Shown: piece after piece, positions 43,727 through 56,443 of the stretch
Numbering within the stretch: the first letter of the stretch is position 1
Layout of the letters: each line of letters opens with the position of its first letter
Assembly: GCA_001557505.1 (NCBI GenBank)
Contig: LSAX01000007.1
Location: forward strand, 930,001-994,000
From: Reticulascus tulasneorum
Lineage: Eukaryota; Ascomycota; Sordariomycetes; Glomerellales; Reticulascaceae
Reading direction: 5' to 3'
Length of the DNA: 64,000 nucleotides
Notes under the pieces: generated by a model
Database searches by the model: none
What the model saw: only the letters and a program-made list of their open reading frames with translations
Told to the model about the DNA's origin: nothing
Position numbers and translations under genes: made by a program

Positions 43727-46436
43727 TCATGGGCAAGAACGAGCTTGATTTTTTTCGTGCATCGCCCCGCCGTCTACTACAACAGGATCAGCCCCAGCGG
43801 ACAGTAGAGTGCGCTGGATTTCAATGAGGGCATGATCGCTTCCGCCGATAAGATGACTAGGGTGGGCAGCAAAAAGAGCCAATATGCTGCTGGCGTTGAG
43901 GGCTGATTGGTTGGGATTGGCACCCTTCTCAACGAGGTAGGTGACCAGCTTCGATATGCTTCCCCACGGGATGGCATGATACTTCGATATCTGGTTATTT
44001 CCAAGCGCTATCCCGAGGAGTTTGGTGTAAAAGTCACGCCTACAACTGATGCCCTTATTTGCTACAGTGGGATCCCACTCCTGGAGAATCTCATCGATAT
44101 AGTCCTTCAGGCCGTACTGGGCTGCATACTCGCACATTGTGCCCGATGCCACAGTACCCTTCCATATCCGGGCTCCTACCATGAGGAGTGTACCAACGTC
44201 GTCGAGTACAGGATGGATGTGTTGTATCCTCCAACCGTCCTCTGCAACAAGCTCCGCGTGGTGGAAAATGTTTTGCACAAAGTTGTCCTCGATGTTCGAC
44301 GAATATTGCTTTGGGTGACATTTCAAGAACGCCAGCGAACCGTGGCAGATCAGTCCAGACGCGTCTATTTGAGATTCGCGAAGCCGGGCAAACATCTGCT
44401 GTACGTATGCCGACTCCTTGATGAAATCCCGCACAGTCCGATGGAGAAATTCGACCCTGATGCCCACATAGTCATGTTGCATTTCCGTGCTCTTGACGGT
44501 TTCCAGCAAGCCCTTTGTCCAACCGTCCAGTCTAAAGGTGGTATCTTCAATACTTGAATTTATCTCCTCCGGTGGCATGGCCATCCAAGGGCAATCCAAG
44601 GCAAAGCGTTCATCCTCTTCGACGCGGTCAATGAAATGATAGACCATGGCGGGTAACGTCGGCTCTGAAAGCATCGCAATATGAAACGTGCTGGCCGCCT
44701 TTGCCTGGTATATGTCGGGGATCCCCCTTATCATTTGGAGGAAGAAGTCGTCGAGATCGGGCGGGAAGCTACGAAGCCGCCTCCAGAGAAGTTTTATGCC
44801 ATCGGCATACTTCATGCCTTGCAGAAGGGAGCGCACCACTAATCGCACCCAAAGAAACACGCCGTCGCTCTTACCAACTATTTCGTCTATTAGTTGTGAT
44901 ACTGTGCTATCTTTATCCGCGAGTCGTCGAAAGCGGGAATTCGCGAGGAGGGTCTCGTGTACGTATTTGTGAATATCTTGGGAAGTCAAGTCTTCGACTT
45001 TCAGAAGGCGGGCGTCGTCGATACCGAACTCATAAACGAACTCCGCCCAAGGCCGACTTGAAACACATACCTTGGCGGCCGGGTTGGACGCGAGCACCTT
45101 GACGGTCTCGATAAGGTTCTCGGTCTCGCCATCGTATTCATCCAATCCGTCAATGAAAAAGCACAGTTTAGCAGTTGTGTTCTCCGAGAAGACCTCCTTA
45201 AGGGTGTCCCATAGCATCACCCATGTCCAGATCTCTTCTCCATCTTGAACTTCTGCCTGGCGGTGAATCAGCCTTCTCTGGACTCTGGGGATGTGCTCTG
45301 GACACTGGCGCAGAATGTCGAACAGGATCGATCGTACCAAGCCCTTCTGCGACTTCTGTAGAGCCAACCCTGGGTTCCAAAAGAAGTATTTGGCGACAAC
45401 GAGTCTTCGGTCCTCCCCAGCCCAAGCCTTGAGATGAGCCATTGTCCTCATATCATCGCAAAGAAACTTCATCAACGTTGATTTCCCGGACCCGGCTTTG
45501 CCCCGAACCCAAAATATCCCATGCTGCTTCTTTAGCCAGACCTTGAAGCGGACGTTGACCAGCCCGCGCACGCCGGGCACTTCGTCTTCAAACGCCCAGT
45601 TACATGTCTGTCTGTGAGCTGGTGAGATGCCATCATAACGGAAGTTGATCGTGGCGAAACGTATGGATCTAAGGACATTCTGCTGAAGTTTCGTGGCTTC
45701 CATATCGTGCCGAAGATGGGAAACAGAATCAGTCAATGCGTCTAGCTTGGCTGATATTACCTCAAGGCCAGTCGGGTCCTTGAGAGTTAATTCCTGGACA
45801 TCTTTCAAGATTCCATTCATCTTTGACTCCACTTCTGCGGTTCTGATCTCCGAGAGTCGGTCCACGATGTCCTGTCTGAGCTCGTCTACGTTCTCTTTAA
45901 ACTTCGCTCCAAGATCCTCAGTCGTCCGTTGAAGGGAGCGAATCTCTCTATAAACGTCTGACTGATTGTCCCTGATCGATCATCAGCTGCTGCAAATCAA
46001 ATCAAGGCGTCCATTGGAAGCCATACATCATCAGAAACTGAATGTTAGCCATGGCCTGTGTTTGGAGTTGCTGGATCCGGTGGGTAAACTCTTTGATCTG
46101 GCCCTTGGACCATACCTCCTTCAGGGCTACCTTGAAGCTTTGCCATTTGCTGTGTGTACATTTTACCTTTAATGTGCTCAGAATAGCGGACAAGTCGGCG
46201 GCGACATTTTCGCTCAATTGTGCAAGTTCTCGGAGCCTAGTTGGAAAGCTGCTTCGCACACTGATGGAACTGCTGAGCTCAGCGACGTTATCTGCGATAG
46301 CCTGGAGAGCCTTGGTATCGAGACTTGCGCCGTCCAATGAATTGTAGATGTCTCGTGCGCCTGAAAGTAGCTTCCATGCAATGTCAAAAAGTTGGAGGGC
46401 GTTGCAGGTCACACCCAGCGCCGTGAATGGGTCCAT
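43727..46436 (-). CDS. NLR-like STAND protein with NACHT domain and degenerate ankyrin repeats
   Basis: Exon 1 46436-46027, intron 46026-45972 (55 bp, GTATGG..ATCAG, branch CTGAT), exon 2 45971-43727; 884 residues. Residues 1-135 are a helical N-terminal domain beginning MDPFTALGVTCNALQLFDIAWKL, the type found at the front of many fungal STAND proteins. A coiled-coil linker (about 140-235) leads to the NACHT domain: P-loop GKAGSGKST at 294-302, Walker B FFIDGLDEYD at about 408-417, and SSRPW. A winged-helix and helical region follows (FLHRTVRDFI). The last 100 residues hold only two weak ankyrin-like units (VEKGANPNQ, LLSAGADPVVVDG), so the ligand-sensing repeat array is short. An in-frame ATG lies five codons upstream. 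Such proteins act in non-self recognition and regulated cell death; the effector output here is unknown. No frameshift is seen. Confidence 0.85.
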
Positions 46437-49400
46437 CGTTTGTCTCGGCACATAAGCACATTTGTTGGAATGTGTGTTGGAGATCTACATCGAGCAGAAG
46501 ACACCGCAAGATCATTTTTCAGCTATAGGTTGCTGGTGTTGCCGCCACAAAATCACTTCCACACGCATGAGCACTGCCACTTCGCTGGGCAAAACCGCCC
46601 GCTGGACATTGGCTGTAGCATAGGTTCAAAAGGCTGCAAAGGCTGTGCGACCCTGGATGATGCATGGCTGCACCAGAGAGATGTGGAATTCAATATCGTT
46701 GGTCAAATTGGTCTGGCGTTCCCAGTAGGCGCACTACCCGAATTCAGGTGACCAGGCTGGCGAGATATCTCAAATCCAACTTGTAGGCCTTGATGGCCGT
46801 GTGCAACCATATTATGTAAACCACGGATTAACGTAAGGTAGGTACCTTAACTCAAGTTGAAAACCACTATAATGACTGCGCGGATCACGCCCTTCTAGTT
46901 GACCACATCGTACAACGTGGTGCAAGCAGACGTTGTGGCGACAGAAGTAGTTCTTCTGTATTACGATCTGACTAAACAGAGTACTTGGTCTCTCTATCCG
47001 ACGAAGCTTATTTAGACTATGTATATTAGAATACTAAAATGTAATGGAGGTTCTGCGAAAATTTACTCAGCTCCAGTATCTGTTGCTTGCATGGCTTCCT
47101 CCAACGCATTCCCGTTTTACAATGAGTAAGTTAGAAGGTAACATGACCAAGCAAGTAGACTACCTGTACAGCCTCTGGAGGCTGGTTTCTGAGGACTGTG
47201 GAGACGTGCCGACAAACTCAAATTGAAAAGATCACTAGTCCCGAGGCGAGCAGCAAACATTGCTCCCTTTGTTCTAAAGGGAGCACGCCGGACTTGACCG
47301 GCAGTAAAGTTTCGAAGGTCGATGTAGCCCAACCGGACCAGAGGCGCAGTATCGCTGTCTCAGCGTCAAATGCTCCACTGGAAGGCGACCTCAATTCCGG
47401 TTTGGTCCAAGCTACGTTCCCAAGGCACATGGGTTGTCTAGGTAAATGATGGAGCCCGGAGAGACAGCTAGGTTACGTTACGCTGCATGCCACTCTTGAT
47501 CACGGCTCTCTGGAACGGACTTCCACTGGGGAAGAGAACGACCGACCATTACCATGAGAGCTGGCCCTATCTAGCCCAGCCGAGATGCAATAGATAGCAA
47601 CAAAATCACATTATGAGCCACAGGCTCCACGTTCATGGTCGTCGGTTGACAGCTACGGTTAGATATTAGTAGTGACGCAAACGCCATCCATCAGCGCCGC
47701 GTAACCCGTATCTCGTTTTTGATGTCCCCTAGCCGGAGCCGAAGGAGGGATGCTACCCACTTCGGCTCTTGTCCAGAAACTTTGCCAATCACGGCCAAGC
47801 CTGCCCCTAATCTGGCTTTATGCCGCGAAGGACCACAGTTGACTCAGCTTTCCTCGCTAACGCTTCGTCATACTGAGTACGTGCGCACTTGTTAGGCCGT
47901 GCTTATTCCGACTTCTAGAACCTAGGCATGCAGGGCTACCCGCTAGCTCCACAGGGTTCCCGCAGCGCTCGCATTTACGAGGAATACGACTGGCTGTCAG
48001 GGAGGATCTCCTTAAGGGCGACAGTCGACAGTGGCTGATGTGCCAAGTCTCAGTGGCTCATAAGGTCAACCTCTGGCTTCCCCAAGTCCAATCGAGGATT
48101 ATTTCACGGCATCAGTGCTTGTGAACATCGTCAAAGTCTTCAGTTCGATCTTTTTTTGCACCTTCTATCGTTCAAGACAGTTGCATTGCCATTAAATCAT
48201 ATTGCACTACTTAAAGTCGTCACCAGCCCCGATACTCAGCTAGCATACCACACTGTGGTCCTTTGTATTCGGTGAGCGTGTATTTGAACGCCAAGTCCAG
48301 ATCGTTTTGAGTTCAGCACCTAACCATACGATTGTTCAGCCACTTCACGTTCCGGCTCCTTTTTGCGATCCCTCACCTCCATCCATATACGCCGAGTAGG
48401 CGTGTTGCAGAAGGAACTTGCAAATCAGTCGCAAGAACTACTGGCCAGCTATCACCCAAAACGGGGAAGCGGCTCAATGAATGTCTTGGAGGAAACCCTG
48501 TGTAATCGGCTACTCCAGGAATTATCCACCATCCAGGACAGCCCACCCACGACGCCGCCAAATGCCCAGCCCTCGCCATCTGATGGGGGATTCGTGAACA
48601 TCGCAGCGATGGTCCCAAGTCTGTCACCGGCGACCGGGTCAGTAATGACTCCAGTCTTCCTGACACAACTTATCCGTTCAGTCCTCACGGATCTGCTGCC
48701 GTCGACCTGAATCCCTTCACACCGGAGCTTGTCAGTCCACATTGATCAGTGCTTCGCTGCTGGATAGTGTCGAATGCGAGTTTCAGTCCCTGATAACGCA
48801 AATACTCAAGACTCACTGGGAAGAATACTGGGGATGACTATGCCTTGTAATATGTCGATCCCGGTATCATTTTGGCACGGGTGGGCCATCTACAAGGCAT
48901 TCAAATGCATGCCGATGTTATTGACGAAAAGCCCACAGCGGGGTATAACTTATCTTGACTCGAGATTGTTAGACTTCCCAACTCCCGACAGAAGCGTCAG
49001 TCCAGCAGCTGAAACTGTTAGAGCTTCATCAGATGACTGGTGGAGATTTCGACTTTCCTTGTGTCTGAAAACAGGCGTACACAATCCTCAAAGCACATGG
49101 TGGAAGCAGCGCCGTTCTTACCGCACGGAGAAAGTCGTGTGGTAGTTTCATTATCGGGTTGAGCTTCCCGGCACTCAACCCAGCGACCGAGACGGCGACG
49201 ATTAGAAGGCTATTGCGGTGATGGAGCCCCTGCGGCAACTTACGCTTAGTACGGGGGCATATTGAGACAACGGCGCAGCGACAAGCATACACCTTGCGAG
49301 GGTGATGAACGATGAAAATAATACGATTATCGCGGGCATAAGAGTTGAGCATTGGAGCTTCTAAAAGCATGACGGCTAATAGATTTTATCGATTGATATC

Positions 49401-49516
49401 ATGACTGGAAAAATAACTTGGTGGTCTGAATTTACAACAGTAAAGTGACCTAGACCTGGAGCTCTTCTCAAGCCGACAACCTAATGCTGTTCAAATGATA
49501 AAAGACATTGCAGAAG
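46437..49516. other. Long stretch with no supported gene
   Basis: About 3.1 kb. Between 48363 and about 48840 three frames in turn carry protein-like runs (LEETLCNRLLQELSTIQ, then PFSPHGSAAVDLNPFTPELV, then LLDSVECEFQSLITQILKTHW), as expected of a frame-shifted old gene, but no family is recognised. The remainder shows nothing. Confidence 0.4.
48363..48837 (+). pseudogene. Possible frame-shifted gene remnant
   Basis: A plus-strand frame open at 48363-48710 is followed by overlapping protein-like runs in the other two frames up to a stop near 48837. No splice sites reconcile the frames well. It could be a decayed gene or chance; no function is proposed. Confidence 0.2.
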
Positions 49517-52075
49517 CTATCTTGCAGGCCAGGAATCGAGAACCTTTGCATCTCCCGTAATAGTAAAGTTCCAGAAATCCTTGTCGTCGTTATCAAGCAC
49601 CAAGCTATACGTGCCCGGAAAGAGGACCAAATCCCCCTTCTCATCACTCCTCGCCACGCTCCCTACCCCAATCTCCAAAGTTGCGTTCGCCGTGCCCCCG
49701 GCCGGGATATCATGCAACCTCGTAAAGGCAACCAGACTCTTCCTCGGGTACGGCTTTGGCCCGAACTCGCCCTTTAAGTATGCAAGTACGACGAAGTCGG
49801 ATGTGACTGTGCCGGTGTTGGTGACTGTTACCGGGACTGAGGCAAAGGGGACGAGGTCGGGGTATTTGAAATTGACGGTGTTGGCGAAGATGGATGGGAT
49901 GGAGAATGCGGAGGCCGGGGCGGACGGGATGGAGGCGGTGAAGTTCGTGTAGTGTAAGCCATGACCGAATTGGAAGACAGGTTTGCCGGTGTACCATTTA
50001 TACGTGCGGCTGGGATACGTTAGTAGGCCCATAAAGGGCGGCGAAGCAGTAAAAAGAACTCACCCTGGATTTCCAGTTCCTGGCTGGAGGTTCATGTCCG
50101 TCATCTTCACATCTTTCGTGTACGTTCCCGGATACTGTGTGACTGGTAACCGTCCAGCAGGAGCACTGACACCAGTCACAATATTGGCAATTGCTGTTCC
50201 ACCGTCTTGACCAGGATACCCCGCCCAGATCAGTCCATCGACATTCGCATTGTTGACCAGCTCAGTCGAGTCCAGCATGGTGCCCATATGGACGACAATG
50301 AAAGGTTTTGTCCCAGCGGCATCTGCGAGCTGCTTGATCAAGTTGAGCTGCTGGCCAGGCCAGGTGATGTCGTTTCGATCCTTGTCTTCTGCCTCGACGC
50401 TGGTGTCGATGCCGCCTACGTAGATCACGGCATCGGCCTTCTTCGCTGCGTTGACGGCGTCCGCGAATTGAGTGCTGCTTCCGCAGCCGATATCGCAGCC
50501 CCGAGATGTCACGACTGTGTATCCTGCTTTCTGGAAGCCGGAGACTGGAGACACAATGGACTGGGCTGTGCCGAAGTAGTTGCCCTGCATCTGAGTTGTA
50601 GCGCCCGCCAGAGGTCCAACGACGGCCACGGTCTTGATCGCACCCCCCGCCTTCGGCAGCGGAAGAGCACCGTTATTCTTTAGAAGAACCAGTCCTTCGA
50701 CTGCGGCTCGCAGTGCCAGTGCTTTTGCTTCCGGTTTTGCAACGTCAGCCCATTTTAGCTGGCGGTATGGCTGTTTTGCTGCAGGATCAAAGTATCCCAA
50801 CCTCACCAGAGCGGCAAATCTTCGTATAAGTGAGTCGTCCAACACCTTTATATCAAACAGCTTTTGGTTGTACGCCTGCCCTAGATTCTGTGGCCAAAAG
50901 TCGCCGCAATCCAGATCAGTCCCAGCCTTCAAAGTCTCAGCAGCGACCTGTGCAGCACTCATGCCTTTGTATCGATGATCTCCATAAACATTCTGGAGCG
51001 AATCGCAGTCGCTTGTGACGAATTGATTCTCCTCTTCCCAAGCCCAGTGTTTTCGAAGGATCGTTGTCAGCAGCCAGGGATCGGCGCACGTCGGGACGCC
51101 ATTAACGGCATTGTAGCTGCACATGACGGACTGTGCATTCGCGTCTCGGGCGCAGGTCTGGAACGGAAGCATGTGGTAATCGCGAAGATCCTGTTGGGTA
51201 ATCTTTGCGTTGAAGCCATATCGTTTGTTGCCTTGCCAGTCTTCGCAAAGTTAGCAGCAACGCTCCTGCACCCGTCTCTAGTATTCAGTACTCACTCTCA
51301 ATATCGTATCCCGCGTAGTGCTTGCATGTAGCTACTAGCTTGAAGTACGGATCTCCATGGAGAGAGCCCTGGAGGCCAGGTATAAGTTGGTTCACGTAAG
51401 TGCTGATGAAGAACGCATCTTCCGATGGCACTTCCATCCCGCGACCCCATCGCGGGTCCCGATATGGGTTGATATTGGGCGTCCAGAATGTCAGCCCACA
51501 TCTTCCCGCGTTACTGAAAGCTCGAGCTTCGGTAGAGGTTACCCCTAAACATGTATTAAGCTATGACTTGGGAACCAGGGCAAATTGGAGCGCATACCTG
51601 CTACAGCCCTCATCATGGGCATATCGAACGCCGCGCCCATGGTGAGCGGTTGCGGGAAAGACGTCGCATAGCTGAATTCTCCAGAAGACGCAAAGCTGAC
51701 GCCCCGAGATCTCGCAACACCGTGAAGCGCCTCGTTCCACCAAGTCAGTTTCGGAAGGCCAATTCTTGAGACGCCCGGGGATTCTGCCTCTGAATTCTGG
51801 ATCTTCTCCTGAAGACTCAAGATAGAGACAAGCTGCACGTCGAATCAGAATAACGTCCAAGATTCCAGATACCCACTCACCGCGGCCGCTCTTGCCCATG
51901 GATCGAGAGTCGTGTTGCAAACTTGATTCGACGCAAGCTACGCCCACGTTAGCACATAGAATGTGTGCCTTGCAGCGGCCCCCCTCACCGTTCCTTTCGT
52001 ACAATCAGGGAAAGCTTGCGCAGCCGCAGGCGACGCCAATAAGGCGATCACCGCCAACGTAGATCTGAACGACAT
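49517..52075 (-). CDS. GH3 exo-1,4-beta-xylosidase, secreted
   Basis: Removes xylose from the non-reducing ends of xylo-oligosaccharides outside the cell. Six exons: 52075-51989, 51937-51881, 51832-51598, 51544-51296, 51240-50064, 50009-49517; 765 residues, within the family's usual length. Residues 1-20 are a signal peptide (MSFRSTLAVIALLASPAAAQ). The family pattern is clear: NQVCNTTLDPWARA, IGLPKLTWWNEALHGVA, FWTPNINPYRDPRWGRGMEVPSED, CKHYAGYDIE, MCSYNAVNGVPTCAD and the nucleophile Asp287 in FVTSDCDS. The C-terminal alpha-beta domain (GLVLLKNNGALPLP, VVGPLAGAT) is followed by FQFGHGLHYTNF and a fibronectin-III-like domain to the end. The segment VVHMGTMLDSTELVNN departs from the usual VQ(F/M)GGGQVD form but keeps the fold. 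A GGCTAA site at 52325 could mediate xylanase-regulator control. Divergent with the fasciclin gene. Confidence 0.92.
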
Positions 52076-52152
52076 GGTTAGAGCTTGCAGTCACCCCAAA
52101 TCCTGAAAGTCCCAAACCTACCAGGGCCAAACCACATCGCCGCGGTGGGCAT

Positions 52153-52159
52153 GATATAC
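52153..52159 (-). promoter_or_regulatory. Probable TATA element of the beta-xylosidase gene
   Basis: On the minus strand AGTATATC lies about 80 bp upstream of the ATG at 52075. A stronger TATATATAA further upstream (about 52361-52370) is an alternative. Confidence 0.3.
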
Positions 52160-52324
52160 TCAATCCCCGCAACGCAGCTCTTGGCAAAAAGTCCTTGTGT
52201 CGACGAGAGCTACGGTTAAAGGGAGCCCAGAAAAAGTTCCGCCGATACAGGTAACCCCAGCGTCGGTCGCAATGGACAAGTGCCGAGCCGTCGTGTAAGA
52301 GGCCAGCGCCACCTCGTGGAGAGC

Positions 52325-52330
52325 GGCTAA
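52325..52330 (+). promoter_or_regulatory. Candidate XlnR/Xyr1 site
   Basis: GGCTAA, the core recognised by the xylanolytic activator XlnR/Xyr1, lies 250 bp upstream of the beta-xylosidase start. A six-base match can occur by chance; the gene context makes it plausible. Confidence 0.35.
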
Positions 52331-53553
52331 CCCACACATTCGGAGAAATAAGAGGTGGTATTATATATATCAAGCGTGGGGATGCCGTCTCGCATATTAA
52401 AGATTGCGGAGAACGTCGCACGGTACTTGATGGAATGCGGACGGAAAGGTGTCACGCGTTCAGCCGAGAATGCGTTTGAGTGGTATCAAGGGCCAGCGGG
52501 AGGTTCAATTCTGAATTTGGCATGCGCATTATTCCATTCTTGAGGACGAGGGAGCATTAAGAATATCGGGATCAATAAGGTGTTCGGACTGATAAAGCGG
52601 CAAGGTGGACAATGCTGAGTCATGCGTATTACCTTACTTACAAAGGACTTGGCCTCGATGACCTCTCGACTGCAGACACCGTCATCCTCCGCACCAAATA
52701 TCGTGGCTTTCAATATAGTAGCAAGGGCCACACCCCAAGCCAATTCTGATTTCCAACACGTGTGACTGGGATTTTAGTCTGGGTATGACTTCTGGTCATT
52801 TACGGGGTATGTAGTCTCCGGGACAATCCACAGCCGGCCCCATCATGAGCTCGAGCCTCTCCGCACTCAGAGAGTGCTTCCATATTTAAATGCTCGTCCT
52901 TGGTAAGAGCCACAGCCCGCGACCTCGGCTCTCGACAAGGACCACGACAGATGCACGTCCATTTCTGTCCCAATGCTCTAACATCAATGATCGTCACCTC
53001 CCTGGGGCAGATCGCGTCCCCCCCACCCCTAGCCCCGAGATGTTTCCAGTTCCCAGACGTGAAGCACCCACGTTTCATGCTCATCCCATCTCCCCATTCG
53101 CCGAATCCGCAGAAGAATATCATATGATTAGCGGCTCTGCGCTGCATTGGCAGCTCCTCGCGGAGTGCCGGACCCGCCTCATTGGCCTGTTCTATTCCTG
53201 TTTTGTGGTGCTGCAGCCCCCCGTGCCACTCGAGTACCAAGGCTGAATAGCTTCAGTCTCGGTGCTAAGTGGTTTTGTTTCGTTTTGAACCCGTTTCCAG
53301 GGTATCCCCCAAGACCATGTGCGCATCTCCCGCGGGCTGGAGTGGACCTTGGCGAGTGTCAAAGTCCATTCTTGGCCTTCTTAAATGTCTCTGATGAGAG
53401 AAGCGTTGATATCGTGCAGGAGCTATATCGCTGCGGTGCGTCACTATATAAAGCACCCGCGAGATCCAACACGAGGCCGCTTGTATTCCTCATCCAGCAC
53501 CTCTGAATATCATCACGCAGTCCAGCTCTATCATCTTTCGATCCTCCGCAAAT
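52331..53553. promoter_or_regulatory. Divergent intergenic region, beta-xylosidase and fasciclin genes
   Basis: About 1.2 kb holding the upstream regions of both genes. A TATA box at 53445-53453 serves the fasciclin gene. No gene is seen in between. Confidence 0.5.
53445..53453 (+). promoter_or_regulatory. TATA box of the fasciclin gene
   Basis: TATATAAAG lies about 109 bp before the ATG at 53554. Confidence 0.6.
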
Positions 53554-54788
53554 ATGCAGCTCAAGAACCTCATCCCGGTCGCCCTCGCAGCAGGAGCGGC
53601 AGCCGTGCCTCTGGCTCAAGTTCTCTCTGGGAACAGTGACAACCTCAGCACACTAAGCTGTATGTCCCCCCAATTCCGTCCTTCAACACAAACTAATATT
53701 CCCAGCCCTCCTCACGTTAGTCCCACAAATAGCCCAATATCTCTCCATGTCGACGAATATGACCATTCTGGCGCCATCCAACGCCGCCTTCACCAAATTC
53801 ATCGCCAGCAACCCGGCCCTCGCGCAGGTGGCCTCCAACGCCACCGCCGTCTCGGCCCTGCTGCAGTACCACGTTCTCCAGGGCATGCTCATGTCCAATG
53901 CCTTCGTCCAAACGCCTGTCTTCGCACGATCCCTGCTCACGATGCCGTTCGCCAACGTCACTGGCGGCCAGCGCGTGGAGCTGATGCTCATGGACGGCCG
54001 CCCCATGATTTTCTCCGGGCTCCGCCAGATGAGCATGGTCAGCAACCCCGATATCATGTTCGACGGCGGTGTGCTGCACATCGTCGATACCGTACTGACC
54101 GTGCCTACTAACCCATCCAACACGGCTTTGGATACCGGGCTGACGAGTCTGGCTGGTGCGTTGACCAAGGCCGGGTTGGTGGATGGTGTGGACGCCCTAC
54201 GTGACGTCACTATCTTTGCGCCGTCGAACGCGGGTTTCGCTGCCATTGGATCTGTTGTCGAGCCGCTCGCGATGCAGGATCTGGCCAGCGTGTTGACCTA
54301 CCACGTAATCAACAGCCAGATCAAGTTCAGCACAGATCTGGCAATGAACGGCATGGAGATGCAGTACCCAACTCTCTCGGGCGGGATCATCACCGTCCGC
54401 ACGATAAACGGCCAAGTCTACATCAACTCCGCCAAAGTCATCCTCGCGGACATCATAACCGGCAATGGCGTCGTCCATGTCATCGACAAGTAAGTCACTC
54501 CGTCCGGACCCCCAACGGAGCCCTCCTGATTCGAAGCTAACCATCACCAGCGTCCTCAACCCAGCCGCAACAACCCTGACCCCCAACCCCACCGTCGCAA
54601 CCCAGACCCCGGCCTTCGCCGGCGCCAACTCCGTTCAGAACGCGCCGTTCACGTCGGGCGTCGTGCCGACAACCACTGTCGTTCCCGCGGGAGCGACGAA
54701 CACGCCGAATGCCGGTGCCCACGGCGCTGTGCCTACGGCGGCTGTCCTGGGGTTGATCGGCGGTGCGGCCGTGTTGGCGAATCTATGA
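53554..54788 (+). CDS. Secreted fasciclin (FAS1) protein, two domains, probable GPI anchor
   Basis: Exon 1 53554-53659, intron 53660-53705 (46 bp, GTATGT..CCCAG), exon 2 53706-54489, intron 54490-54550 (61 bp, GTAAGT..ACCAG), exon 3 54551-54788; 375 residues. Signal peptide at residues 1-18 (MQLKNLIPVALAAGAAAV). Two FAS1 domains follow: the first with MTILAPSNAAFTKF, YHVLQG and GVLHIVDTVL; the second with VTIFAPSNAGFAAIG, LTYHVIN and GVVHVIDNVL, the last completed across the second intron. A Pro/Thr/Ala-rich stretch of about 50 residues leads to a hydrophobic C terminus (AVLGLIGGAAVLANL), as in GPI-anchored wall proteins. FAS1 proteins act in surface adhesion. Divergent from the beta-xylosidase gene. 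Confidence 0.92.
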
Positions 54789-56443
54789 TGCGGGGAGACT
54801 CTCACTGTGTGTAATACCATGGCGTTCTTAATGATATTCGTGTTTATGGATGGTGTGTCTGGTTGGACACTTTCTCACTTTAACTGTTATGTGCGCTTGG
54901 TTGGCGTATTGTCTTTGCCCTCAATGGAGAGCCAAACTGTTGTTGAGTTATTCAAGACTCCGGTCTTAAATACCTTGGATTAGTATCTCTAAAACATTAT
55001 CATCAGCCTAATATAACCCAACGTCCCGTTCACGCAGTTTATTTGCACTTTGATTCTACATTAAGCAATATACTGATTACCATCTGAGAAAATCTTCTGT
55101 CGGAGCACACTCTGAACGAACCAACACATAAGTCACGGAGAAATTGAGACCAGTGGCACATATCGCTGGCCAGCGTACGTAAGCAGAGACGATTATATTT
55201 TCACGATAGCCAAGTAGCCGCCGAAAGATAATTTCACCATCAAATCTTGAAGTAATAATAGTGATCTCATCTGATTCCACTATATACACCACCCCACTGC
55301 CAACATTCAATAGATAGCTCGTGGCCGGACATAGAAACAGCCCACCGAAAAGAATAGCTTTTAATCCTATATGACTCCAAATCTCCATGCCAAACTTTCT
55401 TTGTATGGCGTACAAGATCTAATTATGGCATGCACCGTTTACATGGTAGGAATGCCCTCGTACCGTACCTGTGCTACGATGGTTCATGTGGGGTAGCGAG
55501 CCTACGCCTTACGTCACCACGGAAAATATAATATCGCCGTCGCCAGTAGTGCCATGTCAGAGACTGCGCGATACGTACTTTAAGAAAAAGAAGAAGACTC
55601 TTACCCATTTCCGCAAAGGGCAAACCTAGGTAGAGACCCCAAGCCGTAGCCTGTTGTCCATAGGACAGACATTCAATCTAATGTCCTCAGGACGATCGAG
55701 AGAGAGTGACAGACACCTCCCCTCTGAGGCCCAAGACGAACACCCCGTTCGTTACGTACCTGGCTGGGAATTCGGACGCATGCCACCACCTTACGATTAA
55801 CATTCTTGAGTTTAGTGGGGGCAGAGAGTTGGCACATATATGCCAAAGAGTCCCGAACGGTATAGGGCCAAAGTCTAATTGCCTCGAAATGCTGCGCAGA
55901 TCATTTGGGCTTGACGAGCATAAGAGAATGGCGACATCTCCCCCAAACGGAGATCACCCATGACAACTACTGGACTGCACAGGTCTTCATCTTTTCAAGT
56001 GCATACGACGAGCGTGGGTGCCCTCCAGCAGTGCACCAGTCACGAGCGAGGCGCAAGAAGCGCAATCAAATCCAGGTATACATCTCAATTAGTCGGAGGA
56101 ACGCCTGCCCATCCATCATACATACATTTGGTCCATCAGCTGCTGAACTGCCATGCCCAGACGGCATCGAGGATATCTCCTCAAAAGCCGAGCCAACAGT
56201 CCTGACCCGCAGACCATCGAAAAAAAAGGACCGGCGGTTGCAAATACTCTCACACCAACTCCGCTGTGCTGCTGCTCAAATTCACAAGTTCCATAGCAAT
56301 GACGTTGTGCCTGCCTTGCCCGCCCCCTCTCCCAAGGTTCGCTTGTAGCCTGCGAGATGGAGACGTTCGGTTTCCATATCATGTTCATTGGGAGAAAAGA
56401 AGTACCCAAAGTGCGATGCAATGCGATCTGGTATTGTGGCTAC
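54789..56443. other. Intergenic stretch, no gene seen
   Basis: About 1.65 kb between convergent genes. AT-richer from 54950 to 55450; short frames only. Confidence 0.55.
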
